Notes under the pieces: generated by a model
What the model was told of the DNA's origin: nothing
Databases searched by the model: none
The model's input: only the letters and a program-made list of their open reading frames with translations
Shown here: positions 1 to 8,496 of the stretch, piece by piece
How positions within the stretch are numbered: position 1 is the first letter of the stretch
Layout of the letters: each line of letters starts with the position of its first letter
From: Verrucomicrobiales bacterium
GTDB lineage: Bacteria > Verrucomicrobiota > Verrucomicrobiia > Verrucomicrobiales > V1-33
Direction of reading: 5' to 3'
Assembly: GCA_028293305.1 (NCBI GenBank)
Contig: JAQGPD010000333.1
Location: 1 to 17,452 of the forward strand
Length of the DNA: 17,452 bases
Translations under genes and position numbers: made by a program

Positions 1-1208
1 GTGCCATCGGATTGTTGGATGGAGGCGGCCGAGCCATCGCCTGACGCAAGCCTAACGCTTCCTGGGAAATCCACCGTGCCCGTGCTGGCCATGCGCAGGG
101 AGGCGCGCGATGCCGCGCCATCCGCCAGTCTGAGGGTCCCATTGCCGAAGGATGAGGCGGTGCCCGTGAAAAGCACCGTGCCACCATTCACGATACCTGG
201 ACCCGAAATGCTAAGATCTCCTGTCAGGGTCAGGGTTCCCGCGCCCGTCTTTTTCCAACCTGCCAAACCCGTCACCGGCACCCCGATGGTCGCCGACTCC
301 GCCGTGTCCAGCACCGAGGTTTCCACCAAAGTGAGCGTTCCCTCACCTTGCACGCTGTAGCCCGGCGCATTGAAACTGAGCGACCGCGCCGTGATCGGCT
401 CCGGCATCACGATGGCTTTCGGTCCGGCGGCAGCGAAGTTAGCCTCCTGAACATTGATGCCACTCCAGGCCACCGGGCCGCCGGCCAACCAGTTCAGGGA
501 ATTCGTGTTCCACTGGGCGTTGACGGCGCCCGTCCAGTTCAGGCTGACCGGTGGCGGCGGCAAGGGCGTCTGGTTGAAGCTCAGATTGTCCAGTCCGTGT
601 CGGCCGTTGGAATTGTATGTCTCGGATACCCGGCTGAAGGTCAGTTTGTAGTCCTCGCCCGGTTCCCCGGTGAAATTCGGGGACAGCGTCACCACATTGT
701 TAGTAAGCGAAAGGCCCATGCTGCTCCAGACCACATTCAGGGCGGAATCCGTCAGGGTGATATCCCAGACCGTGGTGCCGTCGGTCTCGGGCGTCTGTCC
801 GAAATCAAAGGAATTCAGCACGAGGGCAAAGCCGTCATCCGTGTTGAAGTCGATGGTGTGGTTGCCTGTATCCAACTGCCCCGCCCGGGGAATGCCTCCT
901 TCATTGTCCCACGCGGCACCCCCCATCGTGGTGTCCTCCAAAGTGGTGAATTGCGCGGAGGTATGGATGTCCCAGTTTCCGTCCCAAACCAGGGCGATGT
1001 TAGGGGTGATTCCGTTCGATACCACGCATCCATTGACGTCCGTGACGGCATTGGAGCCGAGTGCGGCGGGGACGGTGGTATTGCTGCCACCCAGCTGGCC
1101 GAATCCGATGATCGTGGCACCGCCGGGCAAAACCGTCGCCAGCAGGAACCCGAGAACTGGGAGCAAAGGTTTGAATTTTATGTAGAGTTTGGAGGGATTG
1201 GAGGGCAT
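1..1208 (-). CDS. Exported PATR (autotransporter-associated beta-strand) repeat protein, N-terminal part
   Basis: The minus strand is open from an ATG at 1208 to the left edge (402 codons), so the C-terminus is missing. The product starts with a basic, hydrophobic signal peptide (MPSNPSKLYIKFKPLLPVLG, then FLLATVLPGGA; residues 1-28). Residues about 28-215 form a beta-rich module ending near HGLDNLSFNQ, a style common in exported proteins of Verrucomicrobiota and Planctomycetota. From about residue 220 (LNWTGAVNAQWNT) it becomes a repetitive beta-helix-like region with one textbook PATR motif, GWKKTGAGTLTLTGD, at about residues 313-328, followed by NGGTVLFTG. Proteins of this type are usually large passenger-like surface or secreted proteins; whether this one has an autotransporter barrel or a PEP-CTERM anchor cannot be seen. 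The start at 1208 is preferred over an in-frame ATG at 1217 because an AAGGA sits 8 bases upstream. It is divergent from the large cluster. The family call is firm; the function is unknown. Confidence 0.88.
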   Translation of the reverse strand, partial: MPSNPSKLYIKFKPLLPVLGFLLATVLPGGATIIGFGQLGGSNTTVPAALGSNAVTDVNGCVVSNGITPNIALVWDGNWDIHTSAQFTTLEDTTMGGAAWDNEGGIPRAGQLDTGNHTIDFNTDDGFALVLNSFDFGQTPETDGTTVWDITLTDSALNVVWSSMGLSLTNNVVTLSPNFTGEPGEDYKLTFSRVSETYNSNGRHGLDNLSFNQTPLPPPPVSLNWTGAVNAQWNTNSLNWLAGGPVAWSGINVQEANFAAAGPKAIVMPEPITARSLSFNAPGYSVQGEGTLTLVETSVLDTAESATIGVPVTGLAGWKKTGAGTLTLTGDLSISGPGIVNGGTVLFTGTASSFGNGTLRLADGAASRASLRMASTGTVDFPGSVRLASGDGSAASIQQSDG

Positions 1209-1216
1209 GGTGGTCA

Positions 1217-1221
1217 TCCTT
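1217..1221 (-). promoter_or_regulatory. Ribosome binding site of the PATR-protein gene
   Basis: Read on the minus strand this is AAGGA, 8 bases before the ATG at 1208. It runs into the alternative in-frame ATG at 1217, which would leave no spacing, so it selects the downstream start. It is the only well-placed Shine-Dalgarno-like site before any gene start in the window. Confidence 0.6.
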
Positions 1222-1305
1222 GAAATAGAGTTAGGTGTAAATGTGTGTATTTTCCCCGGCTTCCGTTTTGGAGGCAAAATGGAGGTGTTCAGCCTGTCCT
1301 CCGAC

Positions 1306-1326
1306 GCCCTCCGCCAGCGCGAGGGC
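1306..1326. repeat. Small hairpin in predicted leader of the PATR gene
   Basis: GCCCTC (1306-1311) and GAGGGC (1321-1326) are perfect complements around a 9-base loop. If the promoter near 1460 is real, this lies in the untranslated leader about 100 bases before the PATR start codon. There is no U-tract, so it is not an obvious terminator. Confidence 0.25.
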
Positions 1327-1409
1327 TTGCATGCACGAGGGGGTGAACCGGCGATGCGACCTTCCACGGACGCCCTCTGCGATCAACCTGCCGCGTGTGA
1401 TAATAAGTT

Positions 1410-1428
1410 TGCACAATTATCCCGTGCA
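1410..1428. promoter_or_regulatory. Short dyad TGCAC-N9-GTGCA, possible operator
   Basis: A 5-bp perfect inverted repeat (TGCAC at 1410-1414, GTGCA at 1424-1428) with a 9-base AT-rich spacer lies just downstream of the predicted minus-strand start site. The palindrome TGCATGCA occurs at 1328-1335. The position would suit a regulator-binding site, but arms this short occur by chance. Confidence 0.18.
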
Positions 1429-1455
1429 TTTTGATTTCTCATTGAATTTTATGAC

Positions 1456-1484
1456 GTTATATTTGCATTCCTTCTCAAAACCAA
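1456..1484 (-). promoter_or_regulatory. Candidate sigma-70-type promoter for the PATR gene
   Basis: On the minus strand, TTGGTT (1484-1479) and TATAAC (1461-1456) are separated by exactly 17 bases. The -10 matches the consensus in 5 of 6 positions, while the -35 keeps only TTG plus chance matches. Transcription would begin near 1449, giving a 5' leader of roughly 240 bases. This is inference from the consensus alone, and verrucomicrobial promoters may differ. Confidence 0.3.
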
Positions 1485-1726
1485 CATAGGACGCGGTCTC
1501 CATGACCCTCCTGCGCGGGCGCGGAAAATCGGGGCCGAGTCATCGCGCACATGGATTGTGGGAGCTGAAACGGGATTCCTCGGGCGCCGAATCCGGCTGG
1601 CGCGAAAAAAGTGCAAATTGTTTCCAATGTCCGGCCGGCAATCCCGAATCAGTGGATACCCGATGTCTTCCGGCTGGCTCATAACAGTCTTCGGAGGACG
1701 GGAAACCTTGCAACTTTCCGCCCATC

Positions 1727-4700
1727 ATGCGCCTCCCATCCTCCTCTATTCTCCGGATCCTGTCAGCGCTGGCCCTGGCCGCTTCGGCCTGCCTCTGGCC
1801 CGGATCCGTCCCGGTCGCCCAGGCCCAGGCGTTGAAGGAAACGCTCTACACGGCCGGCACCGTGACCAAAAATGCGGCAAACCAGCACTGGGCCTATCTT
1901 TCTTTTCAAATCGATGAGCCAGCCAAATTGATGGACCGCAAGCTCGCGGTCTATGTCAAACCAGGCGGCCCGGCATCGCCCGCAGCCTTTGTCAGGAAAG
2001 CGGTGGTCACCGTGCAGACGGAGCCGCTGATTCTGCAAACGCTGATCACCCGCGCGGCCAATCTGGGCGAATCCGCCGCGGAGCTGGAATTTGCCCTCAA
2101 CGAAATCTTCGGCGACCTGGTTCCCGATCCTTCGTTATCCCTGGCCAAAAAACTGAGCGGCGTCATCCAGGGAGCCTTGCCGGATCCACAACAATACGGC
2201 AGCCTGGTATTGTTATCACGCACCCACCCGGCCGTGGCCATGGCGTTGGGTCTTTCCTACGGCGAGGCCATCGGAACGGGGGAAAGCACGTTCGAGGTCC
2301 GGGAATTCGACGTCGTTGCCGGAGCGGACCTCGGGGTTGTCGGGCGCGTCACCGTGATGGCCGGGCAGCCGGTCGTGTTGCCCGCGCCGGGCCCGCCGGT
2401 GGAAGTGCCGGATGCCAGTGCGAAGGGCCATCTCAATGCCCGCCTGCGTTGGGGCACCCCGATCCCGCTGCGCCGGCTGTCGCTGCTGCATTTCGGATAT
2501 AACATCTACCGGATCCCCCGTGCCTGGGCGGAGGCCAGTGGTCTGCACCAGACCCCGCCCGAGGCAGCGGTCCTGGCGGGAATGGCCGAGCAGGGTCTGA
2601 ATGGAATCCGCCGCATCAATGGGGCACCGGCTTTGGCCGCGCGCGTCATGACGGAATTGGAAGCCGGGCATTTGGAGGCGGATCCCAAAACCGCATTCAT
2701 CAATGACGACAATGGCCTGGCGCAGGATGACGCCGTGCCCTTCAAGGATGGCGAGCAGTTTTATTATTTCGGCACCGCCCGCGACCTGCTGGGCCGAGAC
2801 GGGCTGGTTTCCCCAGGAACCCTGGTGACCATGACGGACCGCGTGCCGCCCTCCGCCCCGCGCGGCGTGGTGGTGGAAAATGATTACCGCACCAACCAGC
2901 TGAATCAACCGGTGCAGCGGCTGCGCGTGACCTGGAAACAACGTCCGCCGGAGGCTGATAACAATGTGATCGGTTATTATGTCCACCGTTGGGATTCGCC
3001 CGGCGAGGTTTCCCTGCAGGGAGGGGATCCGTTATTCAAACGCATCTCGCCGCTCATCCCGCATTTGCCAGGGCAGGCCACCCAGACCTTTTTGGATGAA
3101 ACCCCCGGCGCGCCTGTTCCGGCGACCCATGCTGACAAGACCGTCTATTATACAGTGCGCGCGGTGGAACAAGTATCGACCGGGCAGAATCTGTCAGGAA
3201 ACAGCGCTCCGGCGGGCGGCGTGCTGCGCGACCGCGAGGCTCCGGCGGGGCCGGGCGGGGGCATGTTCATCAACTGCACCAGTCCGCTGACAAGGCCGGA
3301 TGGCACGGAGGATTCCCGGCTGCCCGGAGCCGATGATGCCGAGGCGGTGATTGATTTGGTGTGCACCCGCGATTCGCCCTCCATCCAGTTTGCGGATTTC
3401 AATCTGGGCGGCACAGGCGTGGCCCAGCTTTTGGCCAGGGTGCATTTCCAACCCGGCGTGGATACTGTCAGGAAGCGCGTGGTGTTGCGGCGCAACGGGG
3501 CCGCGCTGCCGGTGCTGGTTTTCTGCCGGACCGGAGTCAGTTCCTCACATGTTTCCGCCTATGCCCAGCAGACCCTATCCAATTTGCCGCCCCAGGATTT
3601 CCGGCGGAGGGTGATCTTCCGCGGCCTGCTGCAAAGCAGTGAGGTCCTGTGGACGGATGCCGCGGAGGCCAATGGCTGTGAGGGTCACGAGCCCCATCCC
3701 GGCCCCCAGGGCGGGGACGGCACGCCGGGCAATGAAACCCAGGGTCTCAAGATCAAGGTGGACCTCACCCCCACCACCAAGGAGTGGCGGCTTTACCGCC
3801 GGATCGATGCCGGGAAGATGTCTATGCTCCGTCAGGGTCTGGCGGATTTCACCAGTGTCCAGCAGATCGAGGTGGTCGACACGGACCTGCCCGCCAGTGC
3901 CGGCACTATCTTTTATTTTGGCCAACTGTTGGATCAGAATGGAAATGCCAGCCAGCTCGCGCTGCTGGGAAAAGCGGTGCCATTGAAGCAGAAACCGCCC
4001 ACACCGATGCAGGCTCCGGTGGCGCTTGGCGGCACGCCGGGCTCCCCCAGCGCGACCGTCAAATGGTTCTGTCCCGCGCAAGGCGTGGAGCGTTTTGAAG
4101 TGCTGGTGCACGTGGCTCCAGGATCGGCTCCCGCGGTGCTGACGCCGGTGCTGGGATCCAACCATCACACCCCCATGGACCAATTCGCGTTGGGCCCGGT
4201 GGATGAGGATGCCACGCCGACCCTGACATATGGCGCCTACTACACGCCGCAGGTCGGCGGAGCGCTGGGGAGTGGGCCGGACTTCCAGTTTTCCTTCCCC
4301 ATGGCCAAGGATAAAACCTATCTGATCCAGATCGCGGCCATTTCCAAAAATGGCGGAAAGCGCAGCATAGGCAATGTCCAGCGTCTGAAATGGAAAGGCG
4401 GACAATCCTTGTCAGGAGTGCCCGCTCCGGGCACGCCGAATGTGCCCTGGCCGGAAATCCTGCCACCGGCTCCGGAGGATGCCTGGAGCTCCGCCATGGT
4501 GCCGGTCCAGATCAATGCCGGCGGATTCAACGGCGTGGGAATCCGCATCGGCGAGCTGAAGCAGGATCAGCTGTTGGGTGGCGACATCCGCGGCCACGGC
4601 AGCCTCAGCAGCGCCCTGTATCCGCCATCCGTGCCTAACGCCTCCGGCGATCAATTGCTGCCGGTCGTCGTTTACCGCTATCAAGTTCCCAGCACCCGGT

Positions 4701-4975
4701 TTCCGCAGGTTTCCGGCGACCTGATCCAGGTCACGCCGCTCATGGAAAAGATCGCGCTGCACCGCAAGTCCAGCAATGGCACGGCCTATTCCACCATTGA
4801 AGATCCCTTCATCCGCGTGGTCACGCAGTCTGTGCCTTTCATAGGAGCGGGGATCTATCTGGTGGACACTCAACCCGTTATGAAGCGGGCGTCCTATGCC
4901 TATGTCGTCGTCCGTTTCGGCAGGAATGGCGAAATCGCCTCCGTGCATCCTCTCCCGGAAATCAACATTTTCTGA
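1727..4975 (+). CDS. Exported multi-FnIII-like protein of unknown function (cluster gene 1)
   Basis: This 1082-residue product starts with a signal peptide (hydrophobic residues about 8-25, probable cleavage after VAQAQA near 35). Residues about 36-230 are a mixed region I cannot assign. Fibronectin-type-III-like modules follow: about 235-370 (FGYNIYRIPR ... EQFYYFGTARDLLGRDG), 373-503 (opening VPPSAPRG, then GYYVHRWDSP and TVYYTVRAVE, the clearest), 674-752 (WRLYRRIDAG ... IFYFGQLLDQNGN) and 765-890 (FEVLVHV ... YLIQIAAISKNGG). A final beta-rich module ends in YAYVVVRFGRNGE. FnIII modules are usually structural or binding elements; no catalytic motif is visible, and no sorting signal is evident at the end (PLPEINIF). 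The ATG at 1727 begins a good signal peptide, but the only Shine-Dalgarno-like GGAGG is about 27 bases upstream, so initiation is probably SD-independent. It is the first gene of the cluster, 28 bases before the next. Confidence 0.82.
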   Translation: MRLPSSSILRILSALALAASACLWPGSVPVAQAQALKETLYTAGTVTKNAANQHWAYLSFQIDEPAKLMDRKLAVYVKPGGPASPAAFVRKAVVTVQTEPLILQTLITRAANLGESAAELEFALNEIFGDLVPDPSLSLAKKLSGVIQGALPDPQQYGSLVLLSRTHPAVAMALGLSYGEAIGTGESTFEVREFDVVAGADLGVVGRVTVMAGQPVVLPAPGPPVEVPDASAKGHLNARLRWGTPIPLRRLSLLHFGYNIYRIPRAWAEASGLHQTPPEAAVLAGMAEQGLNGIRRINGAPALAARVMTELEAGHLEADPKTAFINDDNGLAQDDAVPFKDGEQFYYFGTARDLLGRDGLVSPGTLVTMTDRVPPSAPRGVVVENDYRTNQLNQPVQRLRVTWKQRPPEADNNVIGYYVHRWDSPGEVSLQGGDPLFKRISPLIPHLPGQATQTFLDETPGAPVPATHADKTVYYTVRAVEQVSTGQNLSGNSAPAGGVLRDREAPAGPGGGMFINCTSPLTRPDGTEDSRLPGADDAEAVIDLVCTRDSPSIQFADFNLGGTGVAQLLARVHFQPGVDTVRKRVVLRRNGAALPVLVFCRTGVSSSHVSAYAQQTLSNLPPQDFRRRVIFRGLLQSSEVLWTDAAEANGCEGHEPHPGPQGGDGTPGNETQGLKIKVDLTPTTKEWRLYRRIDAGKMSMLRQGLADFTSVQQIEVVDTDLPASAGTIFYFGQLLDQNGNASQLALLGKAVPLKQKPPTPMQAPVALGGTPGSPSATVKWFCPAQGVERFEVLVHVAPGSAPAVLTPVLGSNHHTPMDQFALGPVDEDATPTLTYGAYYTPQVGGALGSGPDFQFSFPMAKDKTYLIQIAAISKNGGKRSIGNVQRLKWKGGQSLSGVPAPGTPNVPWPEILPPAPEDAWSSAMVPVQINAGGFNGVGIRIGELKQDQLLGGDIRGHGSLSSALYPPSVPNASGDQLLPVVVYRYQVPSTRFPQVSGDLIQVTPLMEKIALHRKSSNGTAYSTIEDPFIRVVTQSVPFIGAGIYLVDTQPVMKRASYAYVVVRFGRNGEIASVHPLPEINIF

Positions 4976-5003
4976 TTTCCACTAACTCAACTTTCCGAGA
5001 TCC

Positions 5004-8000
5004 ATGAAACCACAATTTACCTTGCTGCTCCTGGCGGCCGCCGCCGTGCCTGGCGCGATGGGACAGACCACCGCCACGCCGGAGGAACTCCACGTGCAGG
5101 CGGATTTTGACAGCGATGGCCGGACGGATCTGGCCATCATCAACCGCGCCGACGGCAGTTTCCGGATTGGTTATCAAATGGCGCCGGGAGCGCCCGCCTG
5201 GTCCGCGAGCCGCGCGGGAGGCGTGCCCGGAGCAGCCTGGGCCACCACCGGGGCGCTGCTGGGAAAACCGGTCTGCCTGGCCATCGCGGCACCCCTCACT
5301 AACCAGATCAGTCTGGCCGCTGCCCCCGCCGCTGACAGCCCTGTGGTGCCGGTCATTCTGTATGCCACGGGCAATGGCCCCGGCGGAATTCTGGCCGCCG
5401 ATATTGGCGGGGCCGGCAATACGGCGGACGACGATCTGCTGGTGTTCACCGGATACAATAACCAGCCATCCGCCGACCGGTTGGAAACGATCCGCCACAC
5501 CGGCGGAGGCGCGGAATCCTTTGCTCCTTTGGCGGAAATCGCCTCCACCACCTTCCGGGCCGCGAACCGCGTGGTGGCAAAAGAAGGCGGTCCGAAATAC
5601 GCGGGATTGTTGGAGGGCGCGGAAAATGCCGCCACCTTCCGACTGGCGGACCTAACGACCGGCGTGGCCGTGGATGCCGCCTCCACCGCCGGTCTGCCCG
5701 GGTCCGGTTTTGTGTCAGGAAAATTCGCGGCGGGCAATTTTCATCAGTTCATTTTCTGGCGCACCGGAGCCAGCGAAGTGGTCTGGCGGCCCACCGCCGC
5801 GCTCGGTCAGAATGGCGTGCAATTCACCGCGGGAGGAAGTTTCAACGCCGGCCGTCCGGTCGGCAGCGTGGCCGTGTTGTCAGGCGGAGTGGCCCTCAGG
5901 CTGCTGGTCGTCGCGTCGGATGGGGAGTCGGCCGCGGTGTTTGAGTTCAATGGAGCCGCCGCTCAACTGGTCACCCAAATGGACGCGGCGCCCGGGCAGG
6001 GATTCACCGGCGCGTTTGGCGGATCGGACGGCAGCTTCACCCTCCTGACCGGAACGGCCGGCAGCGGACGCACGACTGTTTGGCACAAGTGGAGCCCCGC
6101 CGGAAATTCCTATCAATCCGGAGACGCCGGTCCGATGCCGGGCCACCGTCCCGCCGGCACCCGCGCCAATGTCTTTCTTTTCGCCACGGAACCTCTGGTC
6201 GAGTCGAATCCGGCGTGGATCTCCTCACTGAATGTTCCGGAGTGGTCCTCCGGCATCGCCTATCAAGGCAACCCCGCCACCCTTTCCGCCATGGCCGCCA
6301 CCTACACCGGCGAGGCGGGCGGGCTGGGAGCGCCCTCGCCGCTCCTGCTGGGGCCCGCTCCCACCGGGGCCGCCTACGCGCTGGGAAACCAAATCCGCCC
6401 TGACATTTCCCTCGCATCGCTGGGCAACCAGCCCGCGCCCGCGGGCCTGGATGTGGTCATTTCCCCGCAGCCCGGCCTGTATGCCGAAGCCGTTCGCCCG
6501 ACGCTGAAATCCGTTCCCGCCAATGCGGAAGTCTTCGCCCGCGTGGGAGGCGGACCATGGACTCCGGCCGCGTCCTTCAAGCCTTACCTGACCGCTCCCG
6601 CCACGGTGCAGTATTACGCCAAACTGCCAGGCAGCCTGCGCCGCACCCCGATTCATTCCGCTGTCTATCAATTTTCCGTGCCACCCTTGCTGATCGATTC
6701 CGACCAGGACGGCGTGCCCGATTTTGTGGAGAAAACCACCGTCCCTGCGGATCCTGACCTGGATCCGAATTCCGATGAGGATCCGGATCAGGACGGCTAC
6801 AGCGATCTGGAGGAATTCCTGGCAGGGACCAATCCACTGGACGCCACGGAGCATCCTTCGTTCCATGAAGAAAACGCCGGATCCTTCCTTGTCAGGGGAA
6901 CGCCGCGTCCGGTCGATGGCACCACCGGGCTGCCCGGCAATGCCGCCGTGAATGTGGTGGCGGAAGTCTTCACGCCGGATGGAAAACGGCTCGGCGGCGA
7001 TGTCACGAAGCTGGGCGTGCCCGGCTTGCCTCAGCCATCGCTGAACATCACCGGCCTGGTGACGGAATCCGGCATGGCCTCGGTGATCAGTCAGGCGGTC
7101 TTCGATATCGTCACGGCGGATCCTATCAAGTCCCGCGGCCGCGAATTGGCGGCGCTGGTGCCCGTGCCCCGAATTGCGCTGCCGAAAATAAATTATGTGC
7201 CAGGAAATGGCACCATCACGCAGGAGGTCGCCGCCTGGAAAGCAGCCGCCCTGGCCGCGCGGAATGCCAGTCAGCCTGTAATTGTTCCTATCACTCCCAC
7301 GGAACACCAGGTCCTGGCTGCCTTGTTATTTGAACGCTGGTTGAATGCCACCGCCCTGACCCGGAATCTGTCAGGAGTGACGCCCGGCAATGTGACGGTT
7401 TTCCCGTCCCGTCCGGGCGAAGCCGCTTCCCGTTTCCTGACACCTGAGGAATTTGCGGATCTGCGCACCCGGATTGATGGATCAAAACCAGGCTGGAATG
7501 CGGCATCGGTTCTCGCTTCCCTGCAGGCCGCCGTGGTGCCGCCCGGAACCGCGGCCCTGACGCAGCTCCGCGCCCTGGCCACCGACCTCTGGCGCGCCAG
7601 CAGCCTCCTGGGAGTGGGTGAAAATGCGCCGGACTATCTGCCTCCGCTGGATGTGCTGCGGGCCTTTCTCCGCACCGGCCAATTGCCCGCGGAATACGCG
7701 GCGGCCAGCACCCTGACAGCATTGCAGCGCGACCAGGCATGGCAAAGCATCGCTCCTCTCCTGGCAAGTCTCAGCCCGCGTCCCGTCGCCACCGTGGATC
7801 TCGAGGTCACGGCCCAAACCTACACCGGCCCCGCGCCGCGGCTGAAGCGCGCCGACGCTCCCGGCGAAGTCAGCCTGCTGGCCGCCGAGGGGGTGCCCTA
7901 TCAATTGCCGGGCAGCTTCACTCTCGTGCCCGGGGCCCGGATCCGCGTGACGGGTCACACCGATCTAACAGACCCGGAATATCCCGGCGATGAGTTGGAG

Positions 8001-8450
8001 GTGATCTCGCTCAGCGTGATTTTGATCCCGGTGCCGTTTTCGCCGGATGCCGATAACAACCTTCTGCCGGATGCCTGGGACAGCTTCTTTTTTGCCGGAG
8101 GAGGCGAACCCATGGCTGACAGTGATGGCGATGGTTTTTCCAATCTGCAGGAATTGCTCGACGGCACGGATCCACAATCCGCCTCCAGCAAAGGCACCCA
8201 GGCCGCGAAGCTGGATCCGCCCGTGATCGCCATCGACGTGGTGCCTGGCGAGGACGTGTTTCTCGAATGGGACTATCCCGCCGGCTACAAGGACAAGATC
8301 GTATTCCATATCCAAAGCAGCCCGGATCTGAAGTCTTGGAACACCATCCAGGTGGTCCCGCCGGATGCCAATGGGCACTATGCCGTGATGCTGCCGGCAC
8401 CGGAGGATAACAAAACCTATTACCGCGCCATCATGAGCCTGGCCGACTGA
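5004..8450 (+). CDS. Exported protein with FG-GAP-like, CHB_HEX_C-like and thrombospondin-type-3 calcium-binding repeats (cluster gene 2)
   Basis: The product has 1148 residues and a classic signal peptide (MKPQFTLLLLAAAAVPGAMG, residues 1-20). Residues 34-42 (DFDSDGRTD) are an FG-GAP/VCBS-type Asp-rich loop opening a beta-rich region to about 470, possibly a degenerate beta-propeller. Residues about 481-557 (VVISPQPGLYAEAV ... VQYYAKLPG) resemble the chitobiase/beta-hexosaminidase C-terminal module. Two thrombospondin-type-3-like loops follow: DSDQDGVPD at 565-573 and DEDPDQDGYSDLEEFLAGTNP from 591. An Ala/Leu-rich, largely helical stretch spans about 736-925. A second Asp-rich cluster sits at 1015-1057 (DADNNLLPDAW, DSDGDGFSNLQELLDGTDP). 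The end, about 1071-1148, is FnIII-like (IQSSPDLKSW ... YYRA), a common C-terminal style in verrucomicrobial exported proteins. Calcium-dependent folding is likely by family analogy. No catalytic motif is seen and there is no clear ribosome binding site. It lies 28 bases after gene 1 and 46 before gene 3. Confidence 0.85.
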   Translation: MKPQFTLLLLAAAAVPGAMGQTTATPEELHVQADFDSDGRTDLAIINRADGSFRIGYQMAPGAPAWSASRAGGVPGAAWATTGALLGKPVCLAIAAPLTNQISLAAAPAADSPVVPVILYATGNGPGGILAADIGGAGNTADDDLLVFTGYNNQPSADRLETIRHTGGGAESFAPLAEIASTTFRAANRVVAKEGGPKYAGLLEGAENAATFRLADLTTGVAVDAASTAGLPGSGFVSGKFAAGNFHQFIFWRTGASEVVWRPTAALGQNGVQFTAGGSFNAGRPVGSVAVLSGGVALRLLVVASDGESAAVFEFNGAAAQLVTQMDAAPGQGFTGAFGGSDGSFTLLTGTAGSGRTTVWHKWSPAGNSYQSGDAGPMPGHRPAGTRANVFLFATEPLVESNPAWISSLNVPEWSSGIAYQGNPATLSAMAATYTGEAGGLGAPSPLLLGPAPTGAAYALGNQIRPDISLASLGNQPAPAGLDVVISPQPGLYAEAVRPTLKSVPANAEVFARVGGGPWTPAASFKPYLTAPATVQYYAKLPGSLRRTPIHSAVYQFSVPPLLIDSDQDGVPDFVEKTTVPADPDLDPNSDEDPDQDGYSDLEEFLAGTNPLDATEHPSFHEENAGSFLVRGTPRPVDGTTGLPGNAAVNVVAEVFTPDGKRLGGDVTKLGVPGLPQPSLNITGLVTESGMASVISQAVFDIVTADPIKSRGRELAALVPVPRIALPKINYVPGNGTITQEVAAWKAAALAARNASQPVIVPITPTEHQVLAALLFERWLNATALTRNLSGVTPGNVTVFPSRPGEAASRFLTPEEFADLRTRIDGSKPGWNAASVLASLQAAVVPPGTAALTQLRALATDLWRASSLLGVGENAPDYLPPLDVLRAFLRTGQLPAEYAAASTLTALQRDQAWQSIAPLLASLSPRPVATVDLEVTAQTYTGPAPRLKRADAPGEVSLLAAEGVPYQLPGSFTLVPGARIRVTGHTDLTDPEYPGDELEVISLSVILIPVPFSPDADNNLLPDAWDSFFFAGGGEPMADSDGDGFSNLQELLDGTDPQSASSKGTQAAKLDPPVIAIDVVPGEDVFLEWDYPAGYKDKIVFHIQSSPDLKSWNTIQVVPPDANGHYAVMLPAPEDNKTYYRAIMSLAD

Positions 8451-8496
8451 TCCCGACTTCATCTCCATCCTTTCAGGCCCCCCATCTTTCCGTGTT

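Larger units (their letters stand above)
1209..1726. other. Divergent intergenic region with AT-rich core
   Basis: These 518 bases separate the minus-strand PATR gene from the plus-strand cluster and should hold promoters for both. The stretch from about 1390 to 1490 is markedly AT-rich compared with the GC-rich surroundings. It contains a plausible minus-strand promoter, a short dyad and a small hairpin, listed separately. I found no convincing sigma-70 promoter pointing toward the gene at 1727. Short ORFs on both strands here have no recognisable product or ribosome binding site. GACGCCCTC occurs twice (1303-1311 and about 1370-1378). Confidence 0.6.

Noticed and set aside
348..1223. Plus-strand open frame (291 codons) opposite the PATR gene
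   Set aside because: No recognisable product; the minus frame has a signal peptide, ribosome binding site and PATR motif.
1449..1682. Short minus-strand open frame (77 codons) in the intergenic region
   Set aside because: No ribosome binding site, no motif, and it overlaps the candidate promoter region.
6225..7307. Antisense open frame (360 codons) under cluster gene 2
   Set aside because: Low-complexity Arg/Gly/His translation typical of a shadow frame; the plus-strand frame has clear CHB_HEX_C-like and calcium-loop motifs.
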